The notes under the pieces: model-generated
Seen by the model: only the letters and a program-made list of their open reading frames with translations
Told to the model about the DNA's origin: nothing
Database searches by the model: none
Assembly (NCBI RefSeq): GCF_900115145.1
Contig: NZ_FOVL01000006.1
Coordinates: 1-64,000, forward strand
Direction: 5' to 3'
Source of the DNA: Salegentibacter flavus
GTDB lineage: Bacteria > Bacteroidota > Bacteroidia > Flavobacteriales > Flavobacteriaceae
Length of the DNA: 64,000 nucleotides
Shown: positions 45,173 to 54,497 of the stretch, piece after piece
Layout: every line of letters starts with the position of its first letter
How positions within the stretch are numbered: position 1 is the first letter of the stretch
Made by a program: the position numbers and the translations under genes

Positions 45173-45550
45173 TTACTCATACACCGAATGCTCTTTCCAG
45201 TAAGAAATTTCAGGTGGCCCGGCAAGAAAGGCCTGGGATTCAGTTTTAAACTGTTTGAGGTGTTCCGTTTCCATGTGCTCATTCTTATAGTAGTCTTCGT
45301 CGTTCCATACCTCGTAGAGCATAATATTAGAATTATCGTTTTTGTCTACGTGAAGTTTGATCTGAACGAAATGGTCTTCCTTCTCAACATTTTCTATGAG
45401 GCGTTCCATACTTGCCAGGGCGTCTATATTCTTATTGGGAAGGGTTTTGTATTTAACCAGGACGATAACTTCTTCGCCCTCTTCTTTGTTACAGGAAGTA
45501 AAACCTAGCACAATTAGGCTTATAAATAATAAGAGAATATTTTTTTTCAT
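45173..45550 (-). CDS. Lipoprotein with antibiotic-biosynthesis-monooxygenase (ABM) fold
   Basis: After a lipoprotein signal (LGFTSCNKEE) the protein has a ferredoxin-like ABM domain: IVLVKYKTLPNKNIDAL, LHVDKNDNSNIMLYEVWND, YKNEHMETEHLKQF. ABM proteins act as small monooxygenases or dimeric binding folds; this exported form with a lipid anchor has no known substrate. It is a single gene that converges on the N-glycan locus from the other side. Confidence 0.75.
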   Translation of the reverse strand: MKKNILLLFISLIVLGFTSCNKEEGEEVIVLVKYKTLPNKNIDALASMERLIENVEKEDHFVQIKLHVDKNDNSNIMLYEVWNDEDYYKNEHMETEHLKQFKTESQAFLAGPPEISYWKEHSVYE

Positions 45551-45820
45551 AACTATGATATTTTAATTGGATGTATCTATCAAAAATACAGCTTTCTACT
45601 GAAATAATGAGGGGTTCAATATTTCCTGAAAAAAACAACAATATATTCTAAAACATTCTAAGACCAGAATTTTATAATTTAACTCAACTCAAATCCCACT
45701 TTCCTGGTAATTGGAAATCAATTTGGGTGTTTTTATTATCTCCTTTTGGCCCTCTTACTTCTATTACTCACTAAATTCTTATCTTGGGAAAAGATTTAGT
45801 ATACCCAATTTAGCTGTTCC

Positions 45821-47602
45821 ATGCATAAACTCAATTTCAGAATCCCACATTTTAGATCATTACTTCTTTTACTGTTGGTATGTCTTTTTCTGCCTTTTAA
45901 TGCTGAGGCTCAAATTCTGGGGGCTCCGGCTGAAAAGGAAGATAAAGAGGAAAAAATTCCGGAAGATCCGTTGGGTCGTAGAAGCCCACGAGGAACGGTA
46001 ACGGGGTTTATTGATGCTATGGCTGGCCAAAATTATTCACGGGCTGCCAGATACCTTGAACTTTCCAGTATTTCAAATCAAGAGAAACGCGAGGAAATTG
46101 TGCAGGTTTTGCTAAGGCTGCTCGACCAGGGAGGGGATATTCTGCCTTATTCTCTCATCAGTAAAAATCCGGAGGGACGCACCGATGACAACCTGGATCA
46201 GGATACAGACAGGATTGGGAGCATTTCTGCCGATGGAGAGGTTATAGACATCCTTCTGGTTCAAACAAGGGACGAAAATGCTAATCCTGTATGGTTGTTT
46301 TCAGAAGAAAGTTTAAGTCAGATCGCTTCGTTAACGCTGGACCGAAGGGCTCTTGTTAACCGTATAATGCCAGAATTTTTACAGAATCGTATTTGGGGAG
46401 GGGTGCCTGCCGGGCAATGGATAATCGCCGTGCTACTTATCTTTTTGAGCTATGCTCTGGCCTGGAGCCTTATAAGTTTTATCACTTTTCTCCTTCCCAG
46501 ACTATTGAAAGCTGCCAAAGAAGATCCGGTTTCAGGGATTATCGGGGCTCTTAAATTGCCCTTAATGCTTTATGCTGCGGTTTGGATCTTCGTGATTTTC
46601 TCTCGAAACCTGGGATTATCTATTATAATAAGACAGAAATTCAGTGTGCTCATCATCATTATTGGCATAGCGGCCTTACTTATACTCTTATGGCGCTTAT
46701 CTGATTTCCTGGGAAAGTATTCTCAACAAAAGATGATTCTAAGAGGAAATCCTTCCGGGGTCTCAATAGTCTTGTTTCTGCAGAGAGCTGTAAAAATAGC
46801 CATAGTGATCTTTGGAGTTATTGCAATTTTAGGAATACTGGGGATTAATGTTACCGCTGGGCTTGCAGCACTGGGGATTGGAGGTATAGCTCTTGCCCTG
46901 GGAGCCCAAAAAACAATTGAAAACTTCGTAGGGAGTGTTACCCTTATCGCCGACAGGCCAATACGGGTAGGCGATTTTTGCCGCGTAGGAGAGATTTTAG
47001 GAACTGTAGAGAAAATAGGAGTGAGATCTACCCGAATCCGTACACTGGATCGTACCCTGGTGACCATTCCCAATGGCGCCTTTTCATCTGATACTATTGA
47101 GAATTATGCTCATCGTGATAAATTTCGGTTTCATAGCATTATTAACTTCCGTTATGAAACCAGTCCCGACCAGCTGAGGTTTCTCCTGGCAGAATTACGG
47201 AAGGTTCTGTATGCTCACCCCAAGGTTTTTGAAGATCCTGCCCGAATTAGATTTATTGGTTTTGGGTCCAGCTCCCTGGATATTGAGATTTTTGCTTATT
47301 TAAACGCCTTAGATTATAACGAGTTTTTGGAAATTAAAGAAGACCTCATGCTCTTAATGATGGACGTGGTAGAACGCAGTGGTACCGATTTCGCCTTTCC
47401 TTCTCAAACACTTTATTTTGCCAAAGATGAGGGGCTCTCCAAAGAAAAAGGAGAAATTGCAGAAAACCAGGTGAAAAAATGGCGGGAAAAAGGCGAAATG
47501 CCCATTCCTAAATACAGTGAAGAGCAGATCGAATCGCTGCGATCGTCGCTCGATTATCCGCCTAAAGGATCAGTGGCCCGAAAAGAATCACCGGAAAATT
47601 GA
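45821..47602 (+). CDS. MscS-family mechanosensitive channel with periplasmic N-terminal domain
   Basis: This osmotic-stress channel of the inner membrane has a signal peptide (ending FNAEAQ) and a periplasmic domain of about 150 residues (TVTGFIDAMAGQNYSRAARYLELS). Five hydrophobic segments follow. The MscS pore helix and beta domain are marked by GLAALGIGGIALALGAQKTIENF and RPIRVGDFCRVGEILGTVEKIGVRSTRIR. A C-terminal alpha/beta region completes 593 aa. The longer N-terminus puts it with the larger MscS/MscM-like proteins. Confidence 0.9.
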   Translation: MHKLNFRIPHFRSLLLLLLVCLFLPFNAEAQILGAPAEKEDKEEKIPEDPLGRRSPRGTVTGFIDAMAGQNYSRAARYLELSSISNQEKREEIVQVLLRLLDQGGDILPYSLISKNPEGRTDDNLDQDTDRIGSISADGEVIDILLVQTRDENANPVWLFSEESLSQIASLTLDRRALVNRIMPEFLQNRIWGGVPAGQWIIAVLLIFLSYALAWSLISFITFLLPRLLKAAKEDPVSGIIGALKLPLMLYAAVWIFVIFSRNLGLSIIIRQKFSVLIIIIGIAALLILLWRLSDFLGKYSQQKMILRGNPSGVSIVLFLQRAVKIAIVIFGVIAILGILGINVTAGLAALGIGGIALALGAQKTIENFVGSVTLIADRPIRVGDFCRVGEILGTVEKIGVRSTRIRTLDRTLVTIPNGAFSSDTIENYAHRDKFRFHSIINFRYETSPDQLRFLLAELRKVLYAHPKVFEDPARIRFIGFGSSSLDIEIFAYLNALDYNEFLEIKEDLMLLMMDVVERSGTDFAFPSQTLYFAKDEGLSKEKGEIAENQVKKWREKGEMPIPKYSEEQIESLRSSLDYPPKGSVARKESPEN

Positions 47603-47612
47603 GTTGAATCCA

Positions 47613-48782
47613 TTAAGTTTCTTCAGAAGTACCCTGAAATTCCCTGTATTTTAAGACTCGTTTCGAGATAGGAATCAGCATTAATCCGGCAATTAGGAAG
47701 AGGCCAAAGGAAACTCTCAGATTAAAAAGATGAGCAATATAACCAACAAGGGGTGGACCCAGTAACATCCCCGCGATAGCGTAAGTTGTCACTATGGAAA
47801 TAGCCATTCCGGGAGAATATTTTTCCGAAGAACCGGCAAGTAAAAAGGTCATTGGGACAACAGCAGCCACGCCGAGGCCTACCAGGCAAAATCCCACCAG
47901 AGCCGCCCAAAAATTGGGGAAAATGGTCATCAATAAAACTCCTGAAATGATAAACACTGAACTTACAATATAGGTTTTTTGCATTCCTAGCCGTTCCATT
48001 ATCTTATCTGAATAAAATCTGGAAAGCGCCATAAAGATCATAAAGATGAGGTAGCCCAGTGTGAAAATATCCTCGTTCACAACATCCCTGAAGTATACGC
48101 CACTCCAGTCAAACATTCCGCCTTCGCATAATGCCGCGAAAAAAACCAGTAAGCCCAGATAGAGTATAAATTTATCGGGTTTTCCCAGTCTTAATTTATT
48201 TCCTATCGTAGATCTGTCCTTTTTCAGCAGAAAGGAAAAACTCACGGCTGCCGCCAGAGTCCCTGTAATAGCTACCATCAGGATATGATAAAACATAGGT
48301 ATTTCCAGTTTTATCATTAAAGTGGAAACCGCAACCCCGGCAACTCCGCCGGTGCTCCATAAGCCGTGAAAAGATCCTATTATCTTTCGGTCAAATTTTT
48401 TCTGAAGGCTTAGGGATTGAGTGTTAATGGCGATATTGAAAATACGCATCGCAAAAGCGAAGACGGAGATCGATATCACCAGCATAAACATATTATCTGT
48501 AAAACCAATTCCCAGCAGTCCCAATGCCAGTAAAGCGAAGGAGGCCAGCAATGGCAATCGGCTCTCGAACCTGGATACAAGCCAACCAGAAATTGGTAAA
48601 CCTATCATAGAACTTACCGGCATTGTGATAAGCAAATTTCCCAGTTCAGCCTCATTCAGGTCAAAGAATGTCTTCAGACTGGGGATGCGGGATGCCCAGG
48701 TCGAAAAGAAAAACCCCGAAATAAAAAAATAGGTGCTTAATGCGATACGTTGTTTCTTCCTGCTTTCCATAAGTGATTTCAA
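47613..48782 (-). CDS. MFS transporter (YbjJ-like)
   Basis: This is a twelve-helix membrane transporter of 389 aa. Typical pieces are FFISGFFFSTWASRIPSLKTFFDLNEAELGNLL near the start and GSFHGLWSTGGVAG in helix 5, both shared with the YbjJ/fucose-permease-like MFS group of unknown substrate. It converges on the MscS gene with ten bases between the stops. No substrate clue is seen in its neighbours. Confidence 0.85.
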   Translation of the reverse strand: MKSLMESRKKQRIALSTYFFISGFFFSTWASRIPSLKTFFDLNEAELGNLLITMPVSSMIGLPISGWLVSRFESRLPLLASFALLALGLLGIGFTDNMFMLVISISVFAFAMRIFNIAINTQSLSLQKKFDRKIIGSFHGLWSTGGVAGVAVSTLMIKLEIPMFYHILMVAITGTLAAAVSFSFLLKKDRSTIGNKLRLGKPDKFILYLGLLVFFAALCEGGMFDWSGVYFRDVVNEDIFTLGYLIFMIFMALSRFYSDKIMERLGMQKTYIVSSVFIISGVLLMTIFPNFWAALVGFCLVGLGVAAVVPMTFLLAGSSEKYSPGMAISIVTTYAIAGMLLGPPLVGYIAHLFNLRVSFGLFLIAGLMLIPISKRVLKYREFQGTSEET

Positions 48783-48866
48783 GCAGCAAATATCTCTGCT
48801 ATTTTCTTAAATAGAAAATTTTATGATTGGATTATTTTCTGCTAAAGTTCTACCCTTTTTTGATGC

Positions 48867-50141
48867 TTATTTGCGTTTTAACTTGATCAACAAGGGAGCA
48901 GATTTTCCTGCGGGTTTGATCAATAAATTGCCTTCTCCTGCTTTAGAAGCATTTATTTCAATATCGAAACTGGAGTTGGGAGCAATTATGTTGGGCAGAT
49001 TTTCTTTGTTGGTTATTTCAAAGATTTCAGGGGTATCGATTTGAAGGTAGCTTATTAAAATCGCTTGATTACCGCCTGTGTTTTTAATAGTTATTACTTC
49101 TGAAGAATTCTTAAAATCAATATTATCTGCTGAGACTATTAATTTACCTGGTAGGATAGAGTCTGCTTCAAAAGAAACCTTCTCTTCCGAAGAAAATATT
49201 TCAAAATTATCCAATTCGGGGCCACCGCCGCGATTTCCACTTCCTGCTCCAATAATTATACTATTATTTAAAGAAATTGCCTGGGTGCCGTGCCTCCCAA
49301 ATTGCATATCCGGTAAAGAGGTCCAGGTTTTGGTTTCAAGGTCAAATTGTTCTACTTCGCTATGAGCGGATTCCTGCTTTTCACTTTCCCCGCCAAGAAT
49401 CACCGGTTTATTATCAAGAATAGCTGTAGCAGTTCCCGCCCTGGGAGTGGGAATATCTTCAAAAGTGTTCCATTCTCCTGTTTTAAAATCGTAGATATCG
49501 GTTTGCTTTACCGTGCCGGCAAACCCATTATCGGGAACACTACCTGATCTTCTTCCACCGGCAACAAAAAGTTTATCATCTACCACAAGCGATTGAAAAT
49601 GGTCTCTTGCTCTTGGCGAATCAGGTAAAGTTTTCCAGGTATTGGAATACGGATCATATTCATCAAACCAATTTACCCATCCCGAGCTGTGGCCATTAAT
49701 AATTCCGTTTGTAACGTATATTTTGTTTTGGTAAACACTTACACCGGCAGCACCGCGTTGGCGATCTTTAGGAATTTCAGGCCCAATACTCCATAGATCT
49801 TCTTTTGGGTCGTAAATCAGGATATTGCCTACCGGAGTTTCATAAGGCCAGCCTCCGGTAAAAGCCCCAATAACGTAAACTAATCCGTCTAAAGCTACAG
49901 CCTGAAAATGATGAATTTCCAGGGGCGGTTTTGAGGTCTCCGACCATTTCGCTGATTGTATATTGTAGCGGTTCACCGGCTTTTCACCTCTCCCCCCAAT
50001 AAGAAATAATTCGTCCCCAACTTGAACAAAAGCATTTTCGTGCCTGTTTAAAGCGTGATTTTTAGCGGGTAGTCCTTTCCAGTTTTGAGCTAAAGCCGGG
50101 GTGATAAACAAAAGGCAAAAACAAAAATAGAGAAGCTTCAT
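48867..50141 (-). CDS. Exported Kelch-repeat beta-propeller protein
   Basis: A signal peptide (ending PALAQN) is followed by six Kelch repeats (about 25-320) with the usual double Gly and spaced Trp, for example ELFLIGGRGEKPVNRY, KIYVTNGIINGHSSGWVNWF and KLFVAGGRRSG. The last 90 residues form an Ig-like domain (VSADNIDFKNSSEVITIKNTGG). Kelch propellers of this type bind carbohydrate or protein; galactose-oxidase-type copper ligands are not evident. The function is unknown. Confidence 0.8.
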   Translation of the reverse strand: MKLLYFCFCLLFITPALAQNWKGLPAKNHALNRHENAFVQVGDELFLIGGRGEKPVNRYNIQSAKWSETSKPPLEIHHFQAVALDGLVYVIGAFTGGWPYETPVGNILIYDPKEDLWSIGPEIPKDRQRGAAGVSVYQNKIYVTNGIINGHSSGWVNWFDEYDPYSNTWKTLPDSPRARDHFQSLVVDDKLFVAGGRRSGSVPDNGFAGTVKQTDIYDFKTGEWNTFEDIPTPRAGTATAILDNKPVILGGESEKQESAHSEVEQFDLETKTWTSLPDMQFGRHGTQAISLNNSIIIGAGSGNRGGGPELDNFEIFSSEEKVSFEADSILPGKLIVSADNIDFKNSSEVITIKNTGGNQAILISYLQIDTPEIFEITNKENLPNIIAPNSSFDIEINASKAGEGNLLIKPAGKSAPLLIKLKRK

Positions 50142-50225
50142 ATCTTAAGATTATTTAGCCGAAAGTTAGCTAATTTATAACATAAGTCTAAGCCTTTTTA
50201 AGTGGCTTTGGCTGCTAATTTTAAT

Positions 50226-50339
50226 ATGATGTTGTTTATGACTCATAATCTGGTGCATCTTGCCAAAACACTGAAAGAAAATCCGTATCCAACCAACGTA
50301 AAAAAGCTGGAAAAGGAAGCTGAAAAAATGAACAAATAG
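50226..50339 (+). CDS. Doubtful 37-aa open frame
   Basis: A short plus-strand frame starts with ATG-ATG and encodes 37 aa with a lysine-rich end (VKKLEKEAEKMNK). It lies 38 bp before apt. I recognise no family. It may be a gene remnant or chance. Confidence 0.2.
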   Translation: MMLFMTHNLVHLAKTLKENPYPTNVKKLEKEAEKMNK

Positions 50340-50377
50340 GCTTTCCTCTAGTTAGGGAGGTTTCTTATCTTGCGATT

Positions 50378-50893
50378 ATGATAAATCTTGATCAGTACAT
50401 AAGAGACATCCCCGATTTTCCTAAAAAAGGGGTAGTATATAAAGATATTTCCCCAATGCTTCAAAGTCCCGAGGCGATGCGCTTTGCGGTTAAAACTTTC
50501 ATTGAAAACCTAAAAGGGGAAAAAATAGATAAAGTTATTGGGGTGGAATCCCGCGGATTTTTTTTCGCAACGCTTTTAGCCGAAAAACTCAATGCCGGGT
50601 TTATCCCAATTCGGAAACCGGGGAAACTACCTTATAAAACCCACACCGAAGCTTACGAACTGGAGTACGGCACCGATTCCCTGGAGATCCATCAGGATGC
50701 GATTGAAAAAGGGGAGAAGGTATTGGTGCACGACGATGTTCTGGCCACAGGCGGGACAGCGCTCGCTGCCTGCAACCTGGTGGAAAAACTAGGAGGAGAG
50801 ATCATTCAATGTAATTTCCTTGTAGAAATAGGCTTTTTGAAAGGTCGGGATAAATTGAAGAATTATCAGGTGGAATCTCTGCTTAAGTATTAA
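50378..50893 (+). CDS. apt: Adenine phosphoribosyltransferase
   Basis: This purine-salvage enzyme makes AMP from adenine and PRPP in the cytoplasm. Seen features are the N-terminal IRDIPDFPKKGVVYKDISPML, the loop VESRGFFFATLLAEKL, KPGKLPYKT, and the PRPP-binding motif VLVHDDVLATGGTALAA. At 171 aa the length is standard. The stop codon overlaps that of the convergent 50-aa gene. Confidence 0.96.
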   Translation: MINLDQYIRDIPDFPKKGVVYKDISPMLQSPEAMRFAVKTFIENLKGEKIDKVIGVESRGFFFATLLAEKLNAGFIPIRKPGKLPYKTHTEAYELEYGTDSLEIHQDAIEKGEKVLVHDDVLATGGTALAACNLVEKLGGEIIQCNFLVEIGFLKGRDKLKNYQVESLLKY

Positions 50894-51042
50894 TCAAGAG
50901 CATTCTTCGTGACCCAGAGCTTCCAGCCAATAATCGCCATCTGTACTTTACTGGCTTTTTGCAGGTCGAGTTGCTTTTTTGAGTAGCTCGGTAAAACTTT
51001 CTTGTTGAAACGAGAGAGTAATTTGAAGAATTTCTTTTTCAT
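50890..51042 (-). CDS. Conserved 50-aa basic protein of Flavobacteria (often mislabelled SsrA-binding protein)
   Basis: The short frame encodes 50 aa: MKKKFFKLLSRFNKKVLP, then a Lys-rich SKKQLDLQKASK segment and AIIGWKLWVTKNALD at the end. I recall the same small protein from many Flavobacteriaceae genomes, frequently named SsrA-binding protein without clear reason. About one residue in four is Lys or Arg. It converges on apt, and the two stop codons share bases 50891-50892. Function is unknown. Confidence 0.7.
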   Translation of the reverse strand: MKKKFFKLLSRFNKKVLPSYSKKQLDLQKASKVQMAIIGWKLWVTKNALD

Positions 51043-51137
51043 TAGTTCCGGTTGGTTTTACCCAAAGGTATTGAAATTCAAGGAATAGGAAAAGCCCCGG
51101 TAACATCCAGGGCCTTATAAAGGGAATTGTTTTTATC

Positions 51138-52922
51138 TTATTCTTTTAATTTCACTTCAATGGCTCCTCCTGCTGCTTTTTTGCCATATTTTTCAATCGC
51201 TGCGGAACCCCTTATAACGTTCATAGACTTTATATCTGTGGGCTGAATCGATCTTTTTAGGTATTCCATGTCCTTTTCCTCACCTTCAACTATTACCATT
51301 GGTTGCGCGGTTTTATCTGACTGGAAGTTTGGCTGTGGATTTCTTATTCCAGTTTTAGTTGTTTCAATTTTAGTGGGTTGAAAAGCGATTAGAGAATCGG
51401 CAGATATCGGTAAAACGTCCTTTTTATCAAGTTCCCTTATCTTGACCTTTGTTCTTTCTATAGCTCCCTGGCTTTTATTCTCAACATTGGTCTCCTGTCT
51501 CTTTTTTGTCTTAACCATGATTACGCCGTTCTTACCTTTTTTCCCTACTTCTTCTATGGCCTTTTTATCTTTTAGCACATTGATTTCAGCTATCAATTCG
51601 GGATCAAGCTTGTCTAAAACTTCTTTTTCCACTTCTTTGCCATCGATCATGTACACAAGGTTCTGGGGTAAGTTTTGTTCACTGTCAGGCTTAACAACTT
51701 TTTTCACCAATTGTTCTTCCGTTTTTTGCCCTGGTTTTTTATTACCTATAGCAATAAAAGCTACTTTAGCATTTTCATGAAATTTAGCACCGATCTTAAA
51801 AGGAATTAAGTGATTGTTTTCATCGGTTTCCGATTTGAAACTACGGGAATCACCGGTTTCAAGCGTGTAAGTGATATGGATTTTTTTTAATTTATTTTCT
51901 GAGAACAGAACCTGATCCCAGTCTAGTTTTACATTTTTTTCAGCAAAAGCTTTTTTGTATTTTTCCAAATCCTTTTCAGTAGTTTTTTCTGAAAAATGGG
52001 CCTCTAAAATTTGCTGATCTTCTTCAGAAATTGAGCTGTATTTATTGTCTCCGGATTTTAATATTCTTGCTTCTGTCTTTACATTAAAAGAAAGCATAAA
52101 GGCTAAAATGAGCGGGAATAACAGCATCATTTTCCATGGTTGCTGGTTAGATTTCTGATTTTTGTTTAACATAAGGATTCGTTTTTTGATTAATGATTGA
52201 TAAAACTGATTAGTAAGCGGCGGTGGAAAATTTCTGGCCGTTATTTTTACAAGCGTACGTTGATAGGCTGTTTTTTCTCCTGAAGCTGCCACTGTTTCTT
52301 TGTCTGCGATAAATTCCAGGTTTTGTTCAATGCTTTTTTTGTAAAACCAGCTTAAGGGATTGAACCAGAGTAGGGCAGTGGTGAGATTTGCAAAAAGTAC
52401 ATCTATAGAATGCTTTTGGCGCGCATGAACCTTTTCGTGGCAAAGAATTAAATCCAGCTCTTTTTTAGAATGAGCGTCAGGATTGTAAATGATAAACCAG
52501 AAAAATGAAAATGGGGGAAAGTCTTTTGTGGTTTCAATAAGATAATAACTTTGGTTTCTTTGAATTGGATGGGCTGAAATAAGCTTTATGACAGAAATCA
52601 ACTGGAAACCGAGCCTTAACAACAAAATAAGGGTGACTATCATATAAATCCAACCTGCAAACTCCCATATATTAAAAATTGGAGAAGCTTCGTTAACGGA
52701 AGTTTCAGTAATTCCTGTGGCAGTATAATTTGACACAGGTTCTACCCAGATTTTTCTGGTAAAAGTTATGGCGGGCAATATAGCAGCGGCAACTATACCT
52801 CCAAAAAGAAATTTTCTATTAGCCACAAAATCGGTGTCTTTTTTTAGTAAAAGCACATAAACAAGGTAAAACAAGCTTAAAAGAGCAGTACTTTTCAAAA
52901 GGTAAATTAAAAATTCTTCCAT
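51138..52922 (-). CDS. BlaR1/MecR1-like M56 metallopeptidase with TonB-plug-like C-terminal repeats
   Basis: This is an inner-membrane sensor protease. Four membrane helices lie in residues 1-290; between helices 3 and 4 is the zinc motif ILCHEKVHARQKHSIDVL (HExxH). The C-terminal region differs from beta-lactam-sensing BlaR1: instead of a penicillin-binding domain it has two TonB-receptor-plug-like segments, MIDGKEVEKEVLDKLDPELIAEI ending GVIMVKTKK, and IVEGEEKDMEYL ending KAAGGAIEVKLKE. This form is common in Bacteroidota; its signal is unknown. The gene is two bases downstream of the BlaI-type repressor gene. Confidence 0.87.
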   Translation of the reverse strand: MEEFLIYLLKSTALLSLFYLVYVLLLKKDTDFVANRKFLFGGIVAAAILPAITFTRKIWVEPVSNYTATGITETSVNEASPIFNIWEFAGWIYMIVTLILLLRLGFQLISVIKLISAHPIQRNQSYYLIETTKDFPPFSFFWFIIYNPDAHSKKELDLILCHEKVHARQKHSIDVLFANLTTALLWFNPLSWFYKKSIEQNLEFIADKETVAASGEKTAYQRTLVKITARNFPPPLTNQFYQSLIKKRILMLNKNQKSNQQPWKMMLLFPLILAFMLSFNVKTEARILKSGDNKYSSISEEDQQILEAHFSEKTTEKDLEKYKKAFAEKNVKLDWDQVLFSENKLKKIHITYTLETGDSRSFKSETDENNHLIPFKIGAKFHENAKVAFIAIGNKKPGQKTEEQLVKKVVKPDSEQNLPQNLVYMIDGKEVEKEVLDKLDPELIAEINVLKDKKAIEEVGKKGKNGVIMVKTKKRQETNVENKSQGAIERTKVKIRELDKKDVLPISADSLIAFQPTKIETTKTGIRNPQPNFQSDKTAQPMVIVEGEEKDMEYLKRSIQPTDIKSMNVIRGSAAIEKYGKKAAGGAIEVKLKE

Positions 52923-52924
52923 GG

Positions 52925-53284
52925 CTATTTATTCTTTTCGATAATTTCCAGGATTTCCCGTAGCTCTTTTGCACTGATTTTTTCTTCCCTGGCAAAGGAA
53001 CTCACCACGCTTTTAAAGGAGTTGTCAAAAAATCTTTTTGTCGCCAGGTTCATGAAATGTTTGCGGTATTCTTCTTTAGAGATAATGGGATAATACCTGT
53101 GGGTTTTTCCAAAAGCTTCGTGGGCTACAAAGCCTTTTTCCTCCAGCTTCCTTACAATCGTTGAAACCGTATTATAATGCAGATTTTGGTCCTTTATCTC
53201 AGGAAGGATCTCTTTTACAAAAGCTTTTTCGAGCCTCCATAGAGTACGCATTATCTCTTCTTCCTTGTTGGTTAATTTCTCCAT
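52925..53284 (-). CDS. BlaI/MecI-family transcriptional repressor
   Basis: The 119-aa winged-helix repressor begins LTNKEEEIMRTLWRLEKAFVKEIL and has the family's second helix set LHYNTVSTIVRKLEEKGFVAHE followed by the wing THRYYPIISKEEY. In BlaI/MecI systems, proteolysis triggered by the BlaR1-type partner relieves repression. The partner gene follows with a two-base gap. A palindrome and a TACATTTG promoter lie directly upstream, so the pair probably controls itself. Confidence 0.9.
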   Translation of the reverse strand: MEKLTNKEEEIMRTLWRLEKAFVKEILPEIKDQNLHYNTVSTIVRKLEEKGFVAHEAFGKTHRYYPIISKEEYRKHFMNLATKRFFDNSFKSVVSSFAREEKISAKELREILEIIEKNK

Positions 53285-53324
53285 ACTACCACGTAATTAA
53301 TAAAAAAATTAGAATTTGGTTTTT

Positions 53325-53332
53325 CAAATGTA
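53325..53332 (-). promoter_or_regulatory. -7 promoter element of the blaI-blaR1-like operon
   Basis: On the minus strand the sequence reads TACATTTG, an exact TAnnTTTG match, 41 bases before the repressor start at 53284. Confidence 0.55.
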
Positions 53333-53341
53333 ACGAAAAAA

Positions 53342-53357
53342 ATAGTTAGTAAACTAT
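53342..53357. promoter_or_regulatory. Probable BlaI-type operator palindrome
   Basis: ATAGTT-AGTA-AACTAT is a perfect 6-bp inverted repeat. It lies nine bases upstream of the -7 element on the minus strand, across the region where -33 contacts would be. A second half-site, ATAGTT, follows at 53363-53368. Repressor binding here would block transcription of the operon; binding is inference. Confidence 0.6.
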
Positions 53358-53431
53358 AAAAATAGTTATTAATTTAAAATTAGATTTCCCATAGCGGCTT
53401 ACTTCTTTTATCTTCGCAAAAAAAAATATTG

Positions 53432-54379
53432 ATGAGTATACTATTCATTTTAATAGGACTGGCGCTTTTAGTTGTAGGAGGTGAGTTTTTGGTTAGAGCG
53501 GCAGTAGCCTTATCTTTTAAATTAAGTGTCTCACGCATGGTGATCGGACTTACGGTCGTATCTTTCGCCACTTCTGCACCTGAATTAATCGTGAGTCTGC
53601 AGGCGGCCCTTGAAGGGTTTTCAGATATTTCCCTGGGTAATGTTATTGGTTCCAATATTGCAAACATTGGCCTGGTACTGGGAATCACGGCTATTATATC
53701 ATCCCTTGCTGTAGACAGAGAGTTTTATCGCTTCAACTGGCCGGTGATGATGCTTTTCTCTTTTGCACTTTATTACTTTCTGAAGTCTGGTGAAAACATT
53801 TCCCGCCTGGAAGGGCTGGCCCTGCTTATTGCCCTGGTGATATATCTCATCGTTCTTATCTATCGCTCGAGGAAGAAAGCTGAATTGCCAGTGGAAGGGA
53901 TTGATGATTCCCTTAAGGAAACCACGAATTTCAAAATGATCATCTGGCTTTTAATTGGTGGCGGTACACTGTGGGGTGGTTCAGAATTATTGGTTAGCGG
54001 CGCGGTCGATCTTGCAACAACCTTAGGAGTAAGTGAACGTGTTATCTCGGTGACTATGATCGCCATTGGAACCAGTGTTCCTGAACTTGCGGCATCGGTG
54101 ATTGCTGCTTTAAAGAAGGAAAAAGCAATTTCCCTGGGGAACCTCATTGGTTCTAATATTTTCAATATCGCCTCGGTTTTGGGGATTACGGCATTAATTC
54201 AGCCTATTTATCTACAGTCTGATAAAATCCTGACAAGCGATATTTTCTGGATGATCGCTTTCTCTTTTGTTCTAGTTCCCTTAGCATTTCTTCCAAAAAA
54301 ATATCTTTTAAGCCGATATAAAGGTATGATATTGTTTGTAGGATATGTGATTTTTATCGGTCTTGCATTTTTGGGATAA
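53432..54379 (+). CDS. Calcium/sodium antiporter (CaCA family, YrbG-like)
   Basis: This is an inner-membrane cation exchanger with ten helices in two inverted halves. The alpha-repeat signatures are clear: VVSFATSAPELIVSLQAAL with GNVIGSNIANIGLVLG, and MIAIGTSVPELAASVIAALK with GNLIGSNIFNIASVLG. I use the ATG at 53432; a TTG directly before it would add one residue. At about 315 aa the length is standard. Confidence 0.92.
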   Translation: MSILFILIGLALLVVGGEFLVRAAVALSFKLSVSRMVIGLTVVSFATSAPELIVSLQAALEGFSDISLGNVIGSNIANIGLVLGITAIISSLAVDREFYRFNWPVMMLFSFALYYFLKSGENISRLEGLALLIALVIYLIVLIYRSRKKAELPVEGIDDSLKETTNFKMIIWLLIGGGTLWGGSELLVSGAVDLATTLGVSERVISVTMIAIGTSVPELAASVIAALKKEKAISLGNLIGSNIFNIASVLGITALIQPIYLQSDKILTSDIFWMIAFSFVLVPLAFLPKKYLLSRYKGMILFVGYVIFIGLAFLG

Positions 54380-54432
54380 AATTAGGGGGATATATTGATA
54401 AAAGTTAAAAAATTACATCTTGACCCCTATTT

Positions 54433-54466
54433 TTTGGAGGGGGTATTTTAAAAATAACTACATTTG
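54433..54466 (+). promoter_or_regulatory. Promoter of the glutamine synthetase gene
   Basis: TTTG (54433-54436), 22 bases, then TACATTTG (54459-54466) matches both parts of the Bacteroidota promoter consensus, 31 bp before the start codon. A short inverted repeat, cccct/agggg (about 54425-54441), overlaps the -33 box and could be a regulator site. Confidence 0.65.
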
Positions 54467-54497
54467 GTGCTGAAATTTAAAATTCAAACAGCACAAT

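Noticed and set aside
48867-50141. Galactose oxidase
   Set aside because: Only the Kelch propeller is recognisable; the copper ligands and Cys-Tyr cofactor pattern are not evident.
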